Source: CAYMUR01 sp964393615 (lineage in GTDB: Bacteria; Planctomycetota; Planctomycetia; Pirellulales; Pirellulaceae). Taken from it: a DNA stretch of 47,840 nt. The stretch's first letter is position 1. Each line of letters opens with the position of its first letter. The stretch spans positions 1 through 47,840 of the forward strand of contig CAYMUR010000030.1 in assembly GCA_964393615.1 (NCBI GenBank). Direction: 5' to 3'. Below are positions 9,384 through 18,256 of this stretch, piece after piece. The notes below the pieces were generated by a model, which did no database searches, was not told the DNA's origin, and was given only the letters and a program-made list of their open reading frames with translations. A program made the position numbers and the translations under genes.

Positions 9384-10070
9384 TCACTTTGCCAGTTGAA
9401 ACCAATTCACACTGTTGTCCAATTGGATGGCTCCATGGGAAACATGTGCCAGTACGGGTGGGACGCAATGCATCTCGAGTTCATGTCGATTTTTAGAAAT
9501 ACTGACATCACTATCATCCATTGTTACGTCATTGAGTACGATCCCGGCGATTTCCAGTCCGTCACAAAAGGTGGTGGCCGCAATCAACGTTTGGATCGTT
9601 TGATTAATGACGCCTAGTTTATTGGGGGCCACGACGATGAGCGGAAAACCGAACTCCTGGGCTAAATTAGCAGAATACATTTCGTTGCTAACGGGTGACA
9701 TCAGGCCGCCGATACCCTCGACAACAACAATTTCACTTTCCTGTCGCCAAATGTCGAGACCGTCGACTAACAAGCATTCGTCTACCGACTTGTCTTCTTC
9801 GCGTGCTGCCAAATGGGGTGCCAGTGGGGCTGCAAAGCACTGAGGACAGACTTGGTCTAGTGAACCAGGACGGCCTGCCGCCTCCCATAGTTTTTGGCCG
9901 TCCGTATCAACAGGTACTGAGTCTCCAGAGCCTACGCCGCTAGCAACCGGTTTGTATACGCCGACGCGATAACCCGATGTAACAAGTTCTCGTGCAATTA
10001 AAGCAGCGATATAGGTTTTACCGATTTCGGTATCTGTTCCCGTAACGAACAAGCCGCGCGCCGATGGCAT
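9384..10070 (-). CDS. bioD: Dethiobiotin synthetase
   Basis: ATP-dependent closure of the ureido ring from 7,8-diaminopelargonate and CO2 in biotin synthesis. The P-loop GTDTEIGKT (residues 11-19) matches the BioD form GTDTxVGKT, followed by VYKPVASG, VEGIGGLMSP with the family's conserved glycine-rich turn, and IVVAPNKLGVINQ. About 228 residues is normal. I chose ATG 10070 because AGGAG lies eight bases upstream; the GTG at 10079 sits too close to that site. It starts 48 bases after the aroE-like gene on the same strand, so they are likely cotranscribed. No bioA, bioB or bioF is in the window. Confidence 0.92.
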   Translation of the reverse strand: MPSARGLFVTGTDTEIGKTYIAALIARELVTSGYRVGVYKPVASGVGSGDSVPVDTDGQKLWEAAGRPGSLDQVCPQCFAAPLAPHLAAREEDKSVDECLLVDGLDIWRQESEIVVVEGIGGLMSPVSNEMYSANLAQEFGFPLIVVAPNKLGVINQTIQTLIAATTFCDGLEIAGIVLNDVTMDDSDVSISKNRHELEMHCVPPVLAHVSHGAIQLDNSVNWFQLAK

Positions 10071-10118
10071 GGTGGACACTCCTAATGTCGCCTCTCAAAT
10101 AGAAACGCCCTGTTTGGG

Positions 10119-10964
10119 CTACAGTTCAAAAAATTCTTCGACGGACTCTCGCATGACTGTCAGGTTGGGTTCGATTCCTGTCCAAATCGAAAAATCGCGC
10201 GCTGCCTGGTTAACGAGCATGGCAACTCCATCCAACACGGTGCAACCGCGTTCGGCGGCCTCTAGCAGAAAACGGGTGCGTGGTGGATTGTGGATGACAT
10301 CAGCGACAATGAGTCCGTCGCAAAGTGAGTCCATGGCAACCGGTACAGTCGCTGTCGCATCCCGTAAACCGATCGCTGTTGCCTGGACAAGTATGTCGGT
10401 TTCTTCGTCAACGACGAAGTCATTGGACCATTGTACCAATGAGGCAGTCACCTTTACGCGCGAATTAAGTAAATCGACAAGGACCTGCCCACGGTCAGTC
10501 GAACGGTTGGCGACGATAATTTCTCGGACGCCAGCCAAAGCAAGCTCCACGCCGATGGCGCGGGCCGTACCGCCGGCACCCAGGATCACGACTTTTTTGT
10601 CTGTCGGATCTAAAATCTCCTGTAACGCTTGTAGAAATCCTTTACCGTCCGTATTTTCTCCCACGTAACTTCCGTCCGAGACATGTACGCAATTTACAGC
10701 CCCGATCAATTCGGCGGATTCGGTAAGCCGATCGAGATAATCAACCACAGTTACTTGATGAGGAGAAGCGAAATTTCCGCCTCGAAATCCCATCGCTTTC
10801 ATGCCATTCACTGCCGTTGCCAGATTTTCCGGGGGAACTTCCAGCGTCAGATATCTCCAGTCCAAATGAGCTGCCGCAAACGCCTTTTCCATCATATATT
10901 GGGTAGGATTGCTTCCCAGCGGCTGGCCCATACAACACACAATGTCCTGTAGCGAGCTTGTCAC
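10119..10964 (-). CDS. Shikimate dehydrogenase family protein with altered active site
   Basis: The fold is clearly AroE-like: 281 residues, N-terminal substrate domain, GAVNCVHVSDG (88-98), GENTDGKGF (102-110), a dinucleotide loop LGAGGTARAIG and a C-terminal helix pair. The residues that bind or activate shikimate are changed. The usual GxPLxHSxSP is GQPLGSNPTQ (13-22), giving asparagine and threonine at the two carboxylate-binding serines. The usual NVTxPxK is NFASPHQ (64-70), so the catalytic lysine is Q70. N91 and D106, the other catalytic-dyad member, are kept. I read the Q codon as CAA on the minus strand. It may be an AroE paralogue with another substrate, or an inactive one, so I do not assign the symbol aroE. 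It precedes bioD in a probable two-gene operon. Confidence 0.8.
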   Translation of the reverse strand: MTSSLQDIVCCMGQPLGSNPTQYMMEKAFAAAHLDWRYLTLEVPPENLATAVNGMKAMGFRGGNFASPHQVTVVDYLDRLTESAELIGAVNCVHVSDGSYVGENTDGKGFLQALQEILDPTDKKVVILGAGGTARAIGVELALAGVREIIVANRSTDRGQVLVDLLNSRVKVTASLVQWSNDFVVDEETDILVQATAIGLRDATATVPVAMDSLCDGLIVADVIHNPPRTRFLLEAAERGCTVLDGVAMLVNQAARDFSIWTGIEPNLTVMRESVEEFFEL

Positions 10965-11156
10965 GATTACGGATCCGTCAGAATGTTTAAAAAAAAGCTA
11001 TATTTGTGAGAGTAGCGAGGTGGCTTGCTGATAACAACGTGGCCAATCACTCAATCTAACGGTCTACGGTGTAAATTCAAGAACAAAGACGAGATGCTAT
11101 CTAATAAGTACACATTATTTACCAGGCTGAGATCCTTCTAAGATGAGCGTAACCCA

Positions 11157-11966
11157 ATGAAAACATTTTTTTTGGGCCTGTTTTTCTTGTTGGTATCCAC
11201 TTTGCTAAACATCTGGCTAGGGGGCTGTTTGCAGCGCCAAGTCGTTCTGAACGAGCGCAGTTTAGAGTTTAGCATTTATCTAGGCCTGATTTTTGGCCAG
11301 TTAGCGCTAGGCGCTGTATGGCTGGTGTATGGGCGCTGGCATGTACTAGTCCGCTTGCCGACAAGCTTGGCGCTGGTCTGGTTGCTGGTAGGGCCGATTG
11401 TGCATAGCGAGCATGCCATGATTGCCCGTCCGTTTTTTGTGGGTGGAATTTATCTAGCATGTGTCTCTTTGATTTTGACCAGTTTTCGTGCAAGTCGGTA
11501 TGTCATGATATTGAATAACGAGAATCCGTCATGTCATGTTAACGATTTGGCCGGCCATCTACAATTTTCGCTAGGCAGTCTTATCGCAGGGATAACAGCC
11601 ATGTGTCTCTTTTGCGGCCTAGCCAGACAAATTGGCGTCGATCGCTCTGAGTTGACAAATGTGGCAATCTATTTGCTCCCATTCATTTTCACTGCTTTCC
11701 TGTGTTGGTCAGGCATATGTGCTGCTGGTTCGCTGGTCAGGCGTGTTTTGATGCCGCTGGCAATTTGTCCCGTTGTGGCCGGTTTGGTTGGTATGAGTTG
11801 TTTCCCAGGTGTGTATGGTATGGCAACCTTTACCATTGCGTCGATTGTCGAATGTTTTTATCTCGCAGCAGCATGGATTGTGTTTAACTCTGCTGGCTGT
11901 CATTTTGTCGCGATACCTGCCCGGCTTCATGAGGCTTACCCTAACGGTTCAGCACGGGTTAGCTGA
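11157..11966 (+). CDS. Polytopic membrane protein of unknown function
   Basis: A 269-residue protein with about seven or eight hydrophobic segments (roughly residues 5-25, 40-60, 67-83, 93-112, 137-157, 168-190, 196-216 and 222-246) and a short soluble loop around 112-135. No transporter signature, repeat or catalytic motif is visible. Leucine, cysteine and glycine content is high in the membrane segments. The gene is divergent from the aroE-bioD pair (about 190 bases between starts), so a shared promoter region is likely. I do not recognise the family. Confidence 0.75.
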   Translation: MKTFFLGLFFLLVSTLLNIWLGGCLQRQVVLNERSLEFSIYLGLIFGQLALGAVWLVYGRWHVLVRLPTSLALVWLLVGPIVHSEHAMIARPFFVGGIYLACVSLILTSFRASRYVMILNNENPSCHVNDLAGHLQFSLGSLIAGITAMCLFCGLARQIGVDRSELTNVAIYLLPFIFTAFLCWSGICAAGSLVRRVLMPLAICPVVAGLVGMSCFPGVYGMATFTIASIVECFYLAAAWIVFNSAGCHFVAIPARLHEAYPNGSARVS

Positions 11967-12020
11967 TTAAGTACAAGCATCCTACCGCTATGAACGGACG
12001 ATCTTGATTCGACACGGAGA

Positions 12021-12971
12021 TCAAAGCAGTGGTTCGATTTCGGTCAGGTAAACGGACCTGCCTCCGTCATTGCGACTTGTAACGGCCGCCTCCAGCATCT
12101 TCATAACTTCTAACATTTCGGCTTCTGATACATCGGACCGTCCTTTTGGGAGTGAACGCAGGATGGCATTCAGCAAGCCCACGTAACGTGGGCGTGCTGA
12201 ATAATCCCTATCGAGGTCCAAAAAGACCGGGTCGGTTCCTTCACGGTGAAGGGTTATCCAGAATCGACTGTCCCCATGCCGTATGCCGCGAATCGATGCC
12301 AGGCGTCCATCGCCATAAACGATAGTGATCAAGTCGGCATCGTTGGTTCTTACTGCCCGGACTTCCTGACAACCAACCCCCATGACCGTTACGACAATTT
12401 CCATGGAATGGATTCCGTAAAAAAACAGATCACGTTGAGTGGGCTCTTCAGTTAACAAACCCACCACATCACAACCCTGAATGTGGTGGGAGTTTGTTTG
12501 GAGTATTTTTACGAGCGGATCGGCATACCGCATGGCGGAACAGCTCATCACAGGAATTTGGGCGTCTCGGGCCAGTTGCAAGATCTGTTGAGTCTCCGAA
12601 ACGGAAATTGCCAAGGGCTTGTCAACAAATGTTGGCCGTTGGTAGGGAAGGATTTGTTGAAATTGGGCAAGATGAACGCGTCCGTCAAGCGATGTGATCA
12701 TCACCAGATCAGCCGCTGCAGCGACCGCTTCGACAGATTCAAGAATGGGTACGCCAAATCGGTCGCGAAGTTCATTGGTATAATTCACGACGCGCGACCA
12801 GCTCAATGGAAAGTCAGGTGAGCCACCCGGAAAGGCAGCTACCACGCGAGCCCCAGGTACATGATGTTCGGCTTGAGAGTCATGCAGAATTTCAGTAAAC
12901 GCCGTCACATGGGACGTATCGAGACCGATCATTCCGATCCGAAGTGGGTCCGTCATGTTCGGTGATACCAT
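12021..12971 (-). CDS. Gfo/Idh/MocA-family oxidoreductase
   Basis: Predicted NAD(P)-dependent sugar or inositol dehydrogenase-like protein. It starts with a Rossmann turn, RIGMIGLDTSHVTAF, in which the usual GxGxxG is replaced by GMIGLDTS, so nucleotide binding may be atypical. A conserved VDKPLAIS (about 116-123) corresponds to the EKP motif whose lysine is catalytic in the family, and FFYGIHSMEIV later carries the conserved histidine region. The 316 residues are slightly short for the family (330-400). There is no signal peptide. ATG 12971 and ATG 12956 are both possible starts; neither has a strong ribosome-binding site. Paralogues of this family are numerous in planctomycetes. Substrate unknown. 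Confidence 0.8.
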   Translation of the reverse strand: MVSPNMTDPLRIGMIGLDTSHVTAFTEILHDSQAEHHVPGARVVAAFPGGSPDFPLSWSRVVNYTNELRDRFGVPILESVEAVAAAADLVMITSLDGRVHLAQFQQILPYQRPTFVDKPLAISVSETQQILQLARDAQIPVMSCSAMRYADPLVKILQTNSHHIQGCDVVGLLTEEPTQRDLFFYGIHSMEIVVTVMGVGCQEVRAVRTNDADLITIVYGDGRLASIRGIRHGDSRFWITLHREGTDPVFLDLDRDYSARPRYVGLLNAILRSLPKGRSDVSEAEMLEVMKMLEAAVTSRNDGGRSVYLTEIEPLL

Positions 12972-13054
12972 CTGATGGTACTGGGGGGAGAAAAGACATT
13001 AAATCCATCAAAATGGATACTGAAAGGAAATGATTTTACTTAATGCTTAGCCGA

Positions 13055-14605
13055 TCAAGGCAGTCGGCCTTGTTCTACGGCGGGGAATTCTCCCGTGAGT
13101 GCTTTCATATACTCGACAAGATCTTGTTTATCCTGATCGCTCAGTTCAAGCTTTTTTATTTTTTCGCTCAGATGTGGATTCGCATGCCCTCCCTTGGCAT
13201 ACCATTCCACAACCTCTTCTAATGTTTTTTGGCTGCCGTCGTGCATGTAGGGAGCGGTTAAGGTGATATTGCGCAAGGTTGGCGTTTTGAACGCCCCGGT
13301 TTCTTTTTCGTTTGCTGTGACCTGGCTGCGGCCCGGATCAGGTTGGTCTTGGTCCATGCCGACGCCCAAATTGTGGTATTTTTCGTCAGTGAAATTTGCC
13401 CCGACGTGGCAAGCTGTACATGCGGCTTTGTCACTGAAGAACAATTCCCGTCCTCGAATCGCATTGTCGGACATCGGATGTTGTGCGACAGCCGCTTTGA
13501 TTGTTTCATATTTTTCATAGACGTCCGGTGTATCTTCCTTGATTTCGGCCAAGTCATCCTCGTCGAAATCTAAGAAAGGCAGCATTTGTTTGTAGTAGTC
13601 GTTGGGGGAAGGCCCGGTAACGATGATCCGTTCGAACGAGGCAATTGCTTTACCAATGTTATCGATGTTGACACTGTCAGGACCGAATACGCTCTCAAAC
13701 TGGAGACGATAGACCTCGATTGCTGCGATTGCCGCCACGGCGTCTTCGTGGGTTGTCCCATGCTCAATCGGGTTTGCGATAGGTCCCACTGCCTGATCCT
13801 CGAGCGTTGCCGCACGACCATCCCAGAACTGTGCTTGACTTAAAATCCTGTTGTAACTTACCGGTGAATTGCGGTTACCCGTTTGGCTATTGATTCCAAT
13901 GCCAAACTGATCCGGTCTGGCAAAACCATGGTCGGGATGGTGGCAACTAGCACAGCTGATCGTACCATCACCAGACATTCGCTTGTCAAAGTACAATTGC
14001 CGTCCCAGTTCAATCTTCGCTTTAGTCAGTGAATTATCGGCGGGAATAAATAATTGGCCGATTCCTTCAGCCAGGCCCAACGGCAAGACAAGGTTAAGAG
14101 GCATGTGATTATCAGGTTGCTCAAGCCAATTGCGCACTTGCTCTACGGTTAACACTCCGGTTCCGGGGATTCCAGACGTCAGTTCGGAGGATGGAAGTTG
14201 TACGGACAGCGAGGAGTCTGGACCCGACTCGGCCAATTCGGTGGGCGCCGCATGTTCTTCTATTTCTTCTACTTCTTCTACAGGGGGTGTATCGACTACC
14301 GGAGCCTCGGTAGTTTGCGATTCATCGGCTGGAGCGGTTTCGACTGGCTCGGCAACGGCTTGTGGATCTGGAGTGGAAGATTCAAGTTCTGCCACTGGCG
14401 CTTCTTCTGTAACGGGCTCTATATGGGCGTTACCAACAGTTACTTCGACGTCTGGTACACTTGATTCGTTACTGTTGTCAGTCGAAGATACGGGCGTTGT
14501 ATCGTTGGCTGGCGGTTTTTCAGCGGGTGGCTGACAGCCAACCAGGGCATTCAACAAAAGAAGTAGTGCAAAGGAACAAACGACACGGTTAAAATTGTAA
14601 CGCAT
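13055..14605 (-). CDS. Lipoprotein di-haem cytochrome c peroxidase (MauG/CcpA family)
   Basis: Periplasmic or surface electron-transfer protein, probably reducing hydrogen peroxide or acting as a MauG-like oxidase. The lipobox LVGC places the lipidated cysteine at residue 24. Residues 25-145 form a long proline-, glutamate- and serine/threonine-rich linker. The catalytic part follows with two c-type haem sites, CASCH (218-222) and CTACH (396-400), plus RNSPVSYN, FWDGRAATLEDQA and a methionine in APYMHDGS (about 451-458) suited as a distal ligand. The 516 residues exceed the usual 320-350 because of the linker. GGAG lies eight bases before the ATG. The linker suggests the peroxidase domain is held well away from the membrane. 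Confidence 0.9.
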   Translation of the reverse strand: MRYNFNRVVCSFALLLLLNALVGCQPPAEKPPANDTTPVSSTDNSNESSVPDVEVTVGNAHIEPVTEEAPVAELESSTPDPQAVAEPVETAPADESQTTEAPVVDTPPVEEVEEIEEHAAPTELAESGPDSSLSVQLPSSELTSGIPGTGVLTVEQVRNWLEQPDNHMPLNLVLPLGLAEGIGQLFIPADNSLTKAKIELGRQLYFDKRMSGDGTISCASCHHPDHGFARPDQFGIGINSQTGNRNSPVSYNRILSQAQFWDGRAATLEDQAVGPIANPIEHGTTHEDAVAAIAAIEVYRLQFESVFGPDSVNIDNIGKAIASFERIIVTGPSPNDYYKQMLPFLDFDEDDLAEIKEDTPDVYEKYETIKAAVAQHPMSDNAIRGRELFFSDKAACTACHVGANFTDEKYHNLGVGMDQDQPDPGRSQVTANEKETGAFKTPTLRNITLTAPYMHDGSQKTLEEVVEWYAKGGHANPHLSEKIKKLELSDQDKQDLVEYMKALTGEFPAVEQGRLP

Positions 14606-14968
14606 GAAATAAACTCCAGTATATCAAGCTCGCTAAAAATTGGACTGCCCCCGTATGTAACGATCGACTTTTCGGGTGTGGCGGTTCAGGTTTGCCTTCT
14701 GCTTTTTAGGATTTCCGGAGAACTGTTTTTTGAAGAGTTTACGAATTTAGGTAAACAGTTATGTACGACTTGGAGGTGTCTCGAGCCGAACATTTTTCAT
14801 TTCTCGCAGAAAACCATTTCTCGCAGAAAACCATTTCTCGCAGAAAAACAGTTCACGGTGGTGGAATTCATGCCGAAGTCGCCACACCCTGAGTGTTTCA
14901 CATACCGAATGAGAAACCATGTTACCATAACTCTTCCTGTCATGTCAGGCAGAATGGTACCTATTGCA
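14606..14968. other. Intergenic region with 17-bp tandem repeat
   Basis: About 360 bases between the start of the cytochrome gene and the end of the aquaporin gene, both on the minus strand. No convincing gene. It contains the three-copy 17-bp array at 14798-14848. Confidence 0.5.
14798..14848. repeat. 17-bp tandem repeat, three copies, each a small hairpin
   Basis: Three head-to-tail copies of CATTTCTCGCAGAAAAC at 14798-14814, 14815-14831 and 14832-14848; only the last base of the third differs. Every copy contains TTTCT-CGC-AGAAA, a 5-bp inverted repeat with a 3-base loop. It lies between two minus-strand genes, downstream of the aquaporin stop and upstream of the cytochrome start. Confidence 0.95.
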
Positions 14969-15652
14969 TCATGAGCCGTCGTCGTTCTTTTCCAAAATAA
15001 CGTGTTGGTAAATTAACGCTGCGGCCACACCTCCCAGGATGGGTCCCACCCAATAGCACCAATGTAAGTTAAAATCGTTTTGCAGCAATGCAGGACCAAA
15101 TGACCGGGCTGGATTCATGGAAGCACCTGTGATCGCGCCGCCAGCTAGTATGTCGATGGTGACCGTTAACCCAATGGCAAACCCACCAATTTTGACTGCC
15201 TTGCCACGTTCATCCACAGCCGTCCCAAAAATGGCGGTCACCAATAGGAATGTGAGAATGGACTCGACCAGAATGATGGTACTGGTTGGCATCTCAGTAC
15301 CGGGTAAAGGAATGCCTAGATTGGCTGAGGTGACAGCTTCTGGCACAAAAATTATGGTACAGAGGAACGCTGCCAGCATACTGGCCAGACATTGACTGAC
15401 GATGTATGCCACTGCCATCGGGGCTTGGATACGCCCGGTTGCCAACATACCACAGGTGACGGCCGGGTTGAAATGAGCACCTGAAACACCACCAAACACA
15501 CTGACGGCGATAGAAATGGCTAAACCATGTGCCAGTGCCACTCCTAACAGACCGACGCCGCTCGACGTCGGTGGTTGGATCGATAAAATGGTTGCAATCC
15601 CGGCAAAGCACAAGAAAAATGTCCCAATGAATTCAGCTACACATCGTCTCAT
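14969..15652 (-). CDS. MIP-family channel (aquaporin-like)
   Basis: Inner-membrane channel for water or small neutral solutes, 227 residues with six predicted membrane helices and the two half-helix motifs HFNPAV (60-65) and SMNPARS (178-184). ATG 15652 is chosen because AGGAGGA lies nine bases upstream and the reading frame before it is not membrane-like. Aligning by eye to E. coli AqpZ puts H42, I168, A177 and R183 at the four aromatic/arginine filter positions (F, H, T, R in AqpZ). H-I-A-R resembles plant TIP and animal AQP8 channels rather than AqpZ or GlpF, suggesting water plus ammonia, urea or peroxide (inference). The second NPA is intact and the GlpF-type aspartate insertion is not obvious. 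Confidence 0.9.
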   Translation of the reverse strand: MRRCVAEFIGTFFLCFAGIATILSIQPPTSSGVGLLGVALAHGLAISIAVSVFGGVSGAHFNPAVTCGMLATGRIQAPMAVAYIVSQCLASMLAAFLCTIIFVPEAVTSANLGIPLPGTEMPTSTIILVESILTFLLVTAIFGTAVDERGKAVKIGGFAIGLTVTIDILAGGAITGASMNPARSFGPALLQNDFNLHWCYWVGPILGGVAAALIYQHVILEKNDDGS

Positions 15653-17093
15653 CTTTTTCGTCCTCCTGACTATTTTTTTACAAGCCAATCGAAGAAATGA
15701 AGTGTTTTTTCGATTCCCTTGACAAAAGGGAAAGACGTAACGTAATGCGCACCGGTCGAAGCTGTCAATTGATCGACACCGTTTGCTGGCAAAAACGGCA
15801 TGCTGGTGAAAATCTAGAACCTTCCCGTACCTCTCCGAGAAGTCGAACTTTTGTCTGACTGGTAGACCTGTAATCACCAGGTATCGGTATTGGCCTGGAG
15901 CACCTAACTGGTTTTCTAGGTTGATGTTAGTTTATTTGATATGGTTGGATTCGTGTAATATCCGGCGATTTCGCTGACACGTCGAGAAGGCTAAGAATGG
16001 ATGCTTGAGACTGCGGCTGATCCTTTTGGTGATTATGTCATTCGCGATAGTATTTGCTTGCCATGGACTTGCTATTCGAAAAAACAAAGAATCCAAACGG
16101 TTATGGAAAAACGACCGTTTTTGCTGAAATGAGGAGCCGTTGTGGTGGTCTTGTTGGTCGCATTTTCTTGGAGCGGGAAAGTGGATGTTCATGTTTGGCG
16201 GAAACGATTTTGGACAATACGGAATGGCAGTCGTTGTTTTGAAGTTCAATTCAGCAGTCTGACCCTTATCGAACGCTGGCACGCGTTGCCTTAGCAGTGG
16301 TTCGATCCGACCTTCTAGGGTTGGTTTTATTCATGGTGCGGTAGAGTGCGAGTGATAGGTCGTTTAAATTCCTATGTTTCGTTAGGGAGCGGATAGCTAT
16401 CCGCCCAGTGCCACTCGCGTAGGAGCAGATCCAAACCGCAATCGTGCACGGCTGATTTGGATGGCTGTTTCACCATAGAAACGATTGTTCTAGCGAGAAT
16501 CCTGAAAAAGCCCTAAGTTACCAAGACGGTTGCATGAGGTGATGTGAGTCTGCCAGCCGCTGGTAATGCAAGATAGGCACTGGAACGCCAGGTGTCTTGT
16601 TTGCAGCAACGGGCATGCGAAGTGGAGGCGAAAGGCAAAACGGGAGTTGCCAGGATCTATTTCCAAAGGTCAGCGCAACATGCAAAAGGGGATCAAAAGA
16701 GAAAAATTTTGACCTGCTAAAGTTGTTGGGGAAATCATTTCGTTCGATGACCAGTCTTCTCGAAAGTGAGTGAAATAGAAGGACTTTTGCTAGGAAGTCA
16801 AACCCTAGGGCACCATGAGGCGGATTAGAGGATGAGACGGATGAGAGACCGTCAGCAAGTTTCCAGTGCACCGATTGTGACAATCGTCTGGGTTTGGAGA
16901 TTGCTATCAGCTTACTAGCTGAAAAAATCAATAAAACCACCAGACTTTAGCGTTCTTGGGCCGAATTTGGCCGATGGAAGAGAAAAGGAGTGAGGATTTT
17001 TCCAGAGGGACCGCGAGTTTCCTGTCGATCTTGTTGCGTGGCGCTGACTGGCCCCTGCAGTGGAGATTTCATTTTTTTGGAAAGTTCATCAGC
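15653..17093. other. Long intergenic region, no supported gene
   Basis: About 1.4 kb. Several frames of 60-140 codons occur on both strands (for example minus strand 16518-16940 and 15932-16282), but none has a good ribosome-binding site, a recognisable motif or plausible residue composition. It holds a perfect 16-bp palindrome at 16389. Part may be decayed coding sequence that I cannot identify. Confidence 0.45.
16389..16404. promoter_or_regulatory. Perfect 16-bp palindrome
   Basis: GCGGATAGCTATCCGC is fully self-complementary without a spacer. It lies in a gene-poor region about 700 bases before the histidine kinase gene. It could be a protein-binding site; with no neighbouring gene within 500 bases a regulatory role is speculative. 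Confidence 0.3.
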
Positions 17094-17822
17094 ATGATTC
17101 CGACACGACCTCATGTCGCCAAGAGACGTTCCGTGGATATGAATCGCCTGATGCGTGAGTTGACGCACGATATGAATGCCAACTTTATGGTGTTACAAGA
17201 TTCGTTCGAGCATCTCAAGCAACAGGTAGATGAGACTCCTGTGCCGAAGTTGCTGGAAGGTGCCGCTCATGTAGAAGCATGTCTGTCTGAATCAAAACGA
17301 CTGATTGATGATCTGGTAACCTTAGCCAAGACGGGGGCTGTCCAGATGGAACCAGCCCGTGTTGGATTGGCAGACGTTGTTGCAGAAACGTTGTTTGAGC
17401 AGGAAGAATTAGTGAAACAGCATGGCGTCGACGTGGAAGTACTGGATGAGATGCCGGCTGTTTCCTGCAATCGCAAACGGCTCAAGCAGATCCTTACGAA
17501 CCTTGTGCGCAATGCGGTGATTCATGGTTGCGATCCCCAAATACCGCGCATTACGATTCGTGCGAACCAGTATGTCGGTGGTAACACTCGATTGGTAAAA
17601 CTCGTCATACACGACAATGGTTCGGGTGTACCACGAACAGCGGCCGAAGAAATTTTTTTACCGGGTGCCCGACTGGGCGAATCTCGTAAAGAAGGTAGTG
17701 GAATGGGTTTGGCGATTGTCAGACGGATTGCCGAGCATTACGGTGGATCGGCCTCTCTGGATTCGGATTCTTTCTGTGGGACCTCGCTGGTGGTGACTCT
17801 GCCCGTGGCAATGCCTCGATAA
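17094..17822 (+). CDS. Soluble sensor histidine kinase
   Basis: Two-component kinase core of 242 residues. The dimerisation/phosphoacceptor helix carries LTHDMNANFM (H25 from this start), followed by SESKRLIDDLVTLAK, then an HATPase domain with N-box QILTNLVRNAVIHG, G1 box DNGSGVP and G2 box GSGMGLAIVRRI. There is no membrane segment and no PAS, GAF or HAMP domain in front, so sensing must come from a partner or a very short N-terminus. ATG 17094 is chosen for the upstream GGAAAG; a frame open from TTG 16956 would add 46 arginine- and aromatic-rich residues that look non-coding. No response regulator gene is adjacent, making it an orphan kinase. Confidence 0.8.
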   Translation: MIPTRPHVAKRRSVDMNRLMRELTHDMNANFMVLQDSFEHLKQQVDETPVPKLLEGAAHVEACLSESKRLIDDLVTLAKTGAVQMEPARVGLADVVAETLFEQEELVKQHGVDVEVLDEMPAVSCNRKRLKQILTNLVRNAVIHGCDPQIPRITIRANQYVGGNTRLVKLVIHDNGSGVPRTAAEEIFLPGARLGESRKEGSGMGLAIVRRIAEHYGGSASLDSDSFCGTSLVVTLPVAMPR

Positions 17823-18256
17823 CATTTGTGACAGCCTGCTCTGTGGATTTTGTATCTCATTCCAGGATTTTGAGAATCTGTCCTGTGAAGTTCTTTTGTT
17901 TTCCACTATGGCGCAAGGGTTAGTGTTCTTGAGTTCAATTCGATCACATTTCGTTGAAATTCAACCGTAATGTTTTGAGCTGATCGTGGTGGCGGTGCGT
18001 TTTTGGCCACGAGAAAATGGCTTGACAGACTGGCCGTGACGCCTCTACATGTGTACATTTGTAGATATTTGAGTTGTAGCATTTCGCAGGATCTTTTGTG
18101 GGGGGTTTTTGTTTTTGCAAGCTGGCCAGAACCATGTGTTTGCAGGGGGAAGAGTATGCCAGCATGTCTTTAAAAGCAGAACGCCGTGTAGCAGGTGATT
18201 TGCTGGCGGTATAAAAGCAGCATCTCTGTAAAATCAATAGGTGGAGAGACAAGTGA
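17823..18256. other. Intergenic region, no gene seen
   Basis: About 430 bases with no supported coding frame or repeat. The promoter for the downstream peptidase gene is presumably here. Confidence 0.45.

Noticed and set aside
14130..14534. A 134-codon plus-strand frame rich in Ser, Thr and Gly
   Set aside because: It is the antisense reading of the low-complexity linker of the cytochrome peroxidase lipoprotein.
14798..14848. Possible CRISPR array
   Set aside because: The repeats are directly adjacent with no spacers and no cas genes are present; the same applies to the arrays at 2250 and 18951.
16518..16940. A 140-codon minus-strand frame
   Set aside because: It has no ribosome-binding site, motif or protein-like composition, and lies in an otherwise empty region; length alone is not enough.
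16956..17093. An upstream extension of the histidine kinase from TTG 16956
   Set aside because: The residues are arginine- and aromatic-rich without domain character, and there is no ribosome-binding site, so ATG 17094 was preferred.
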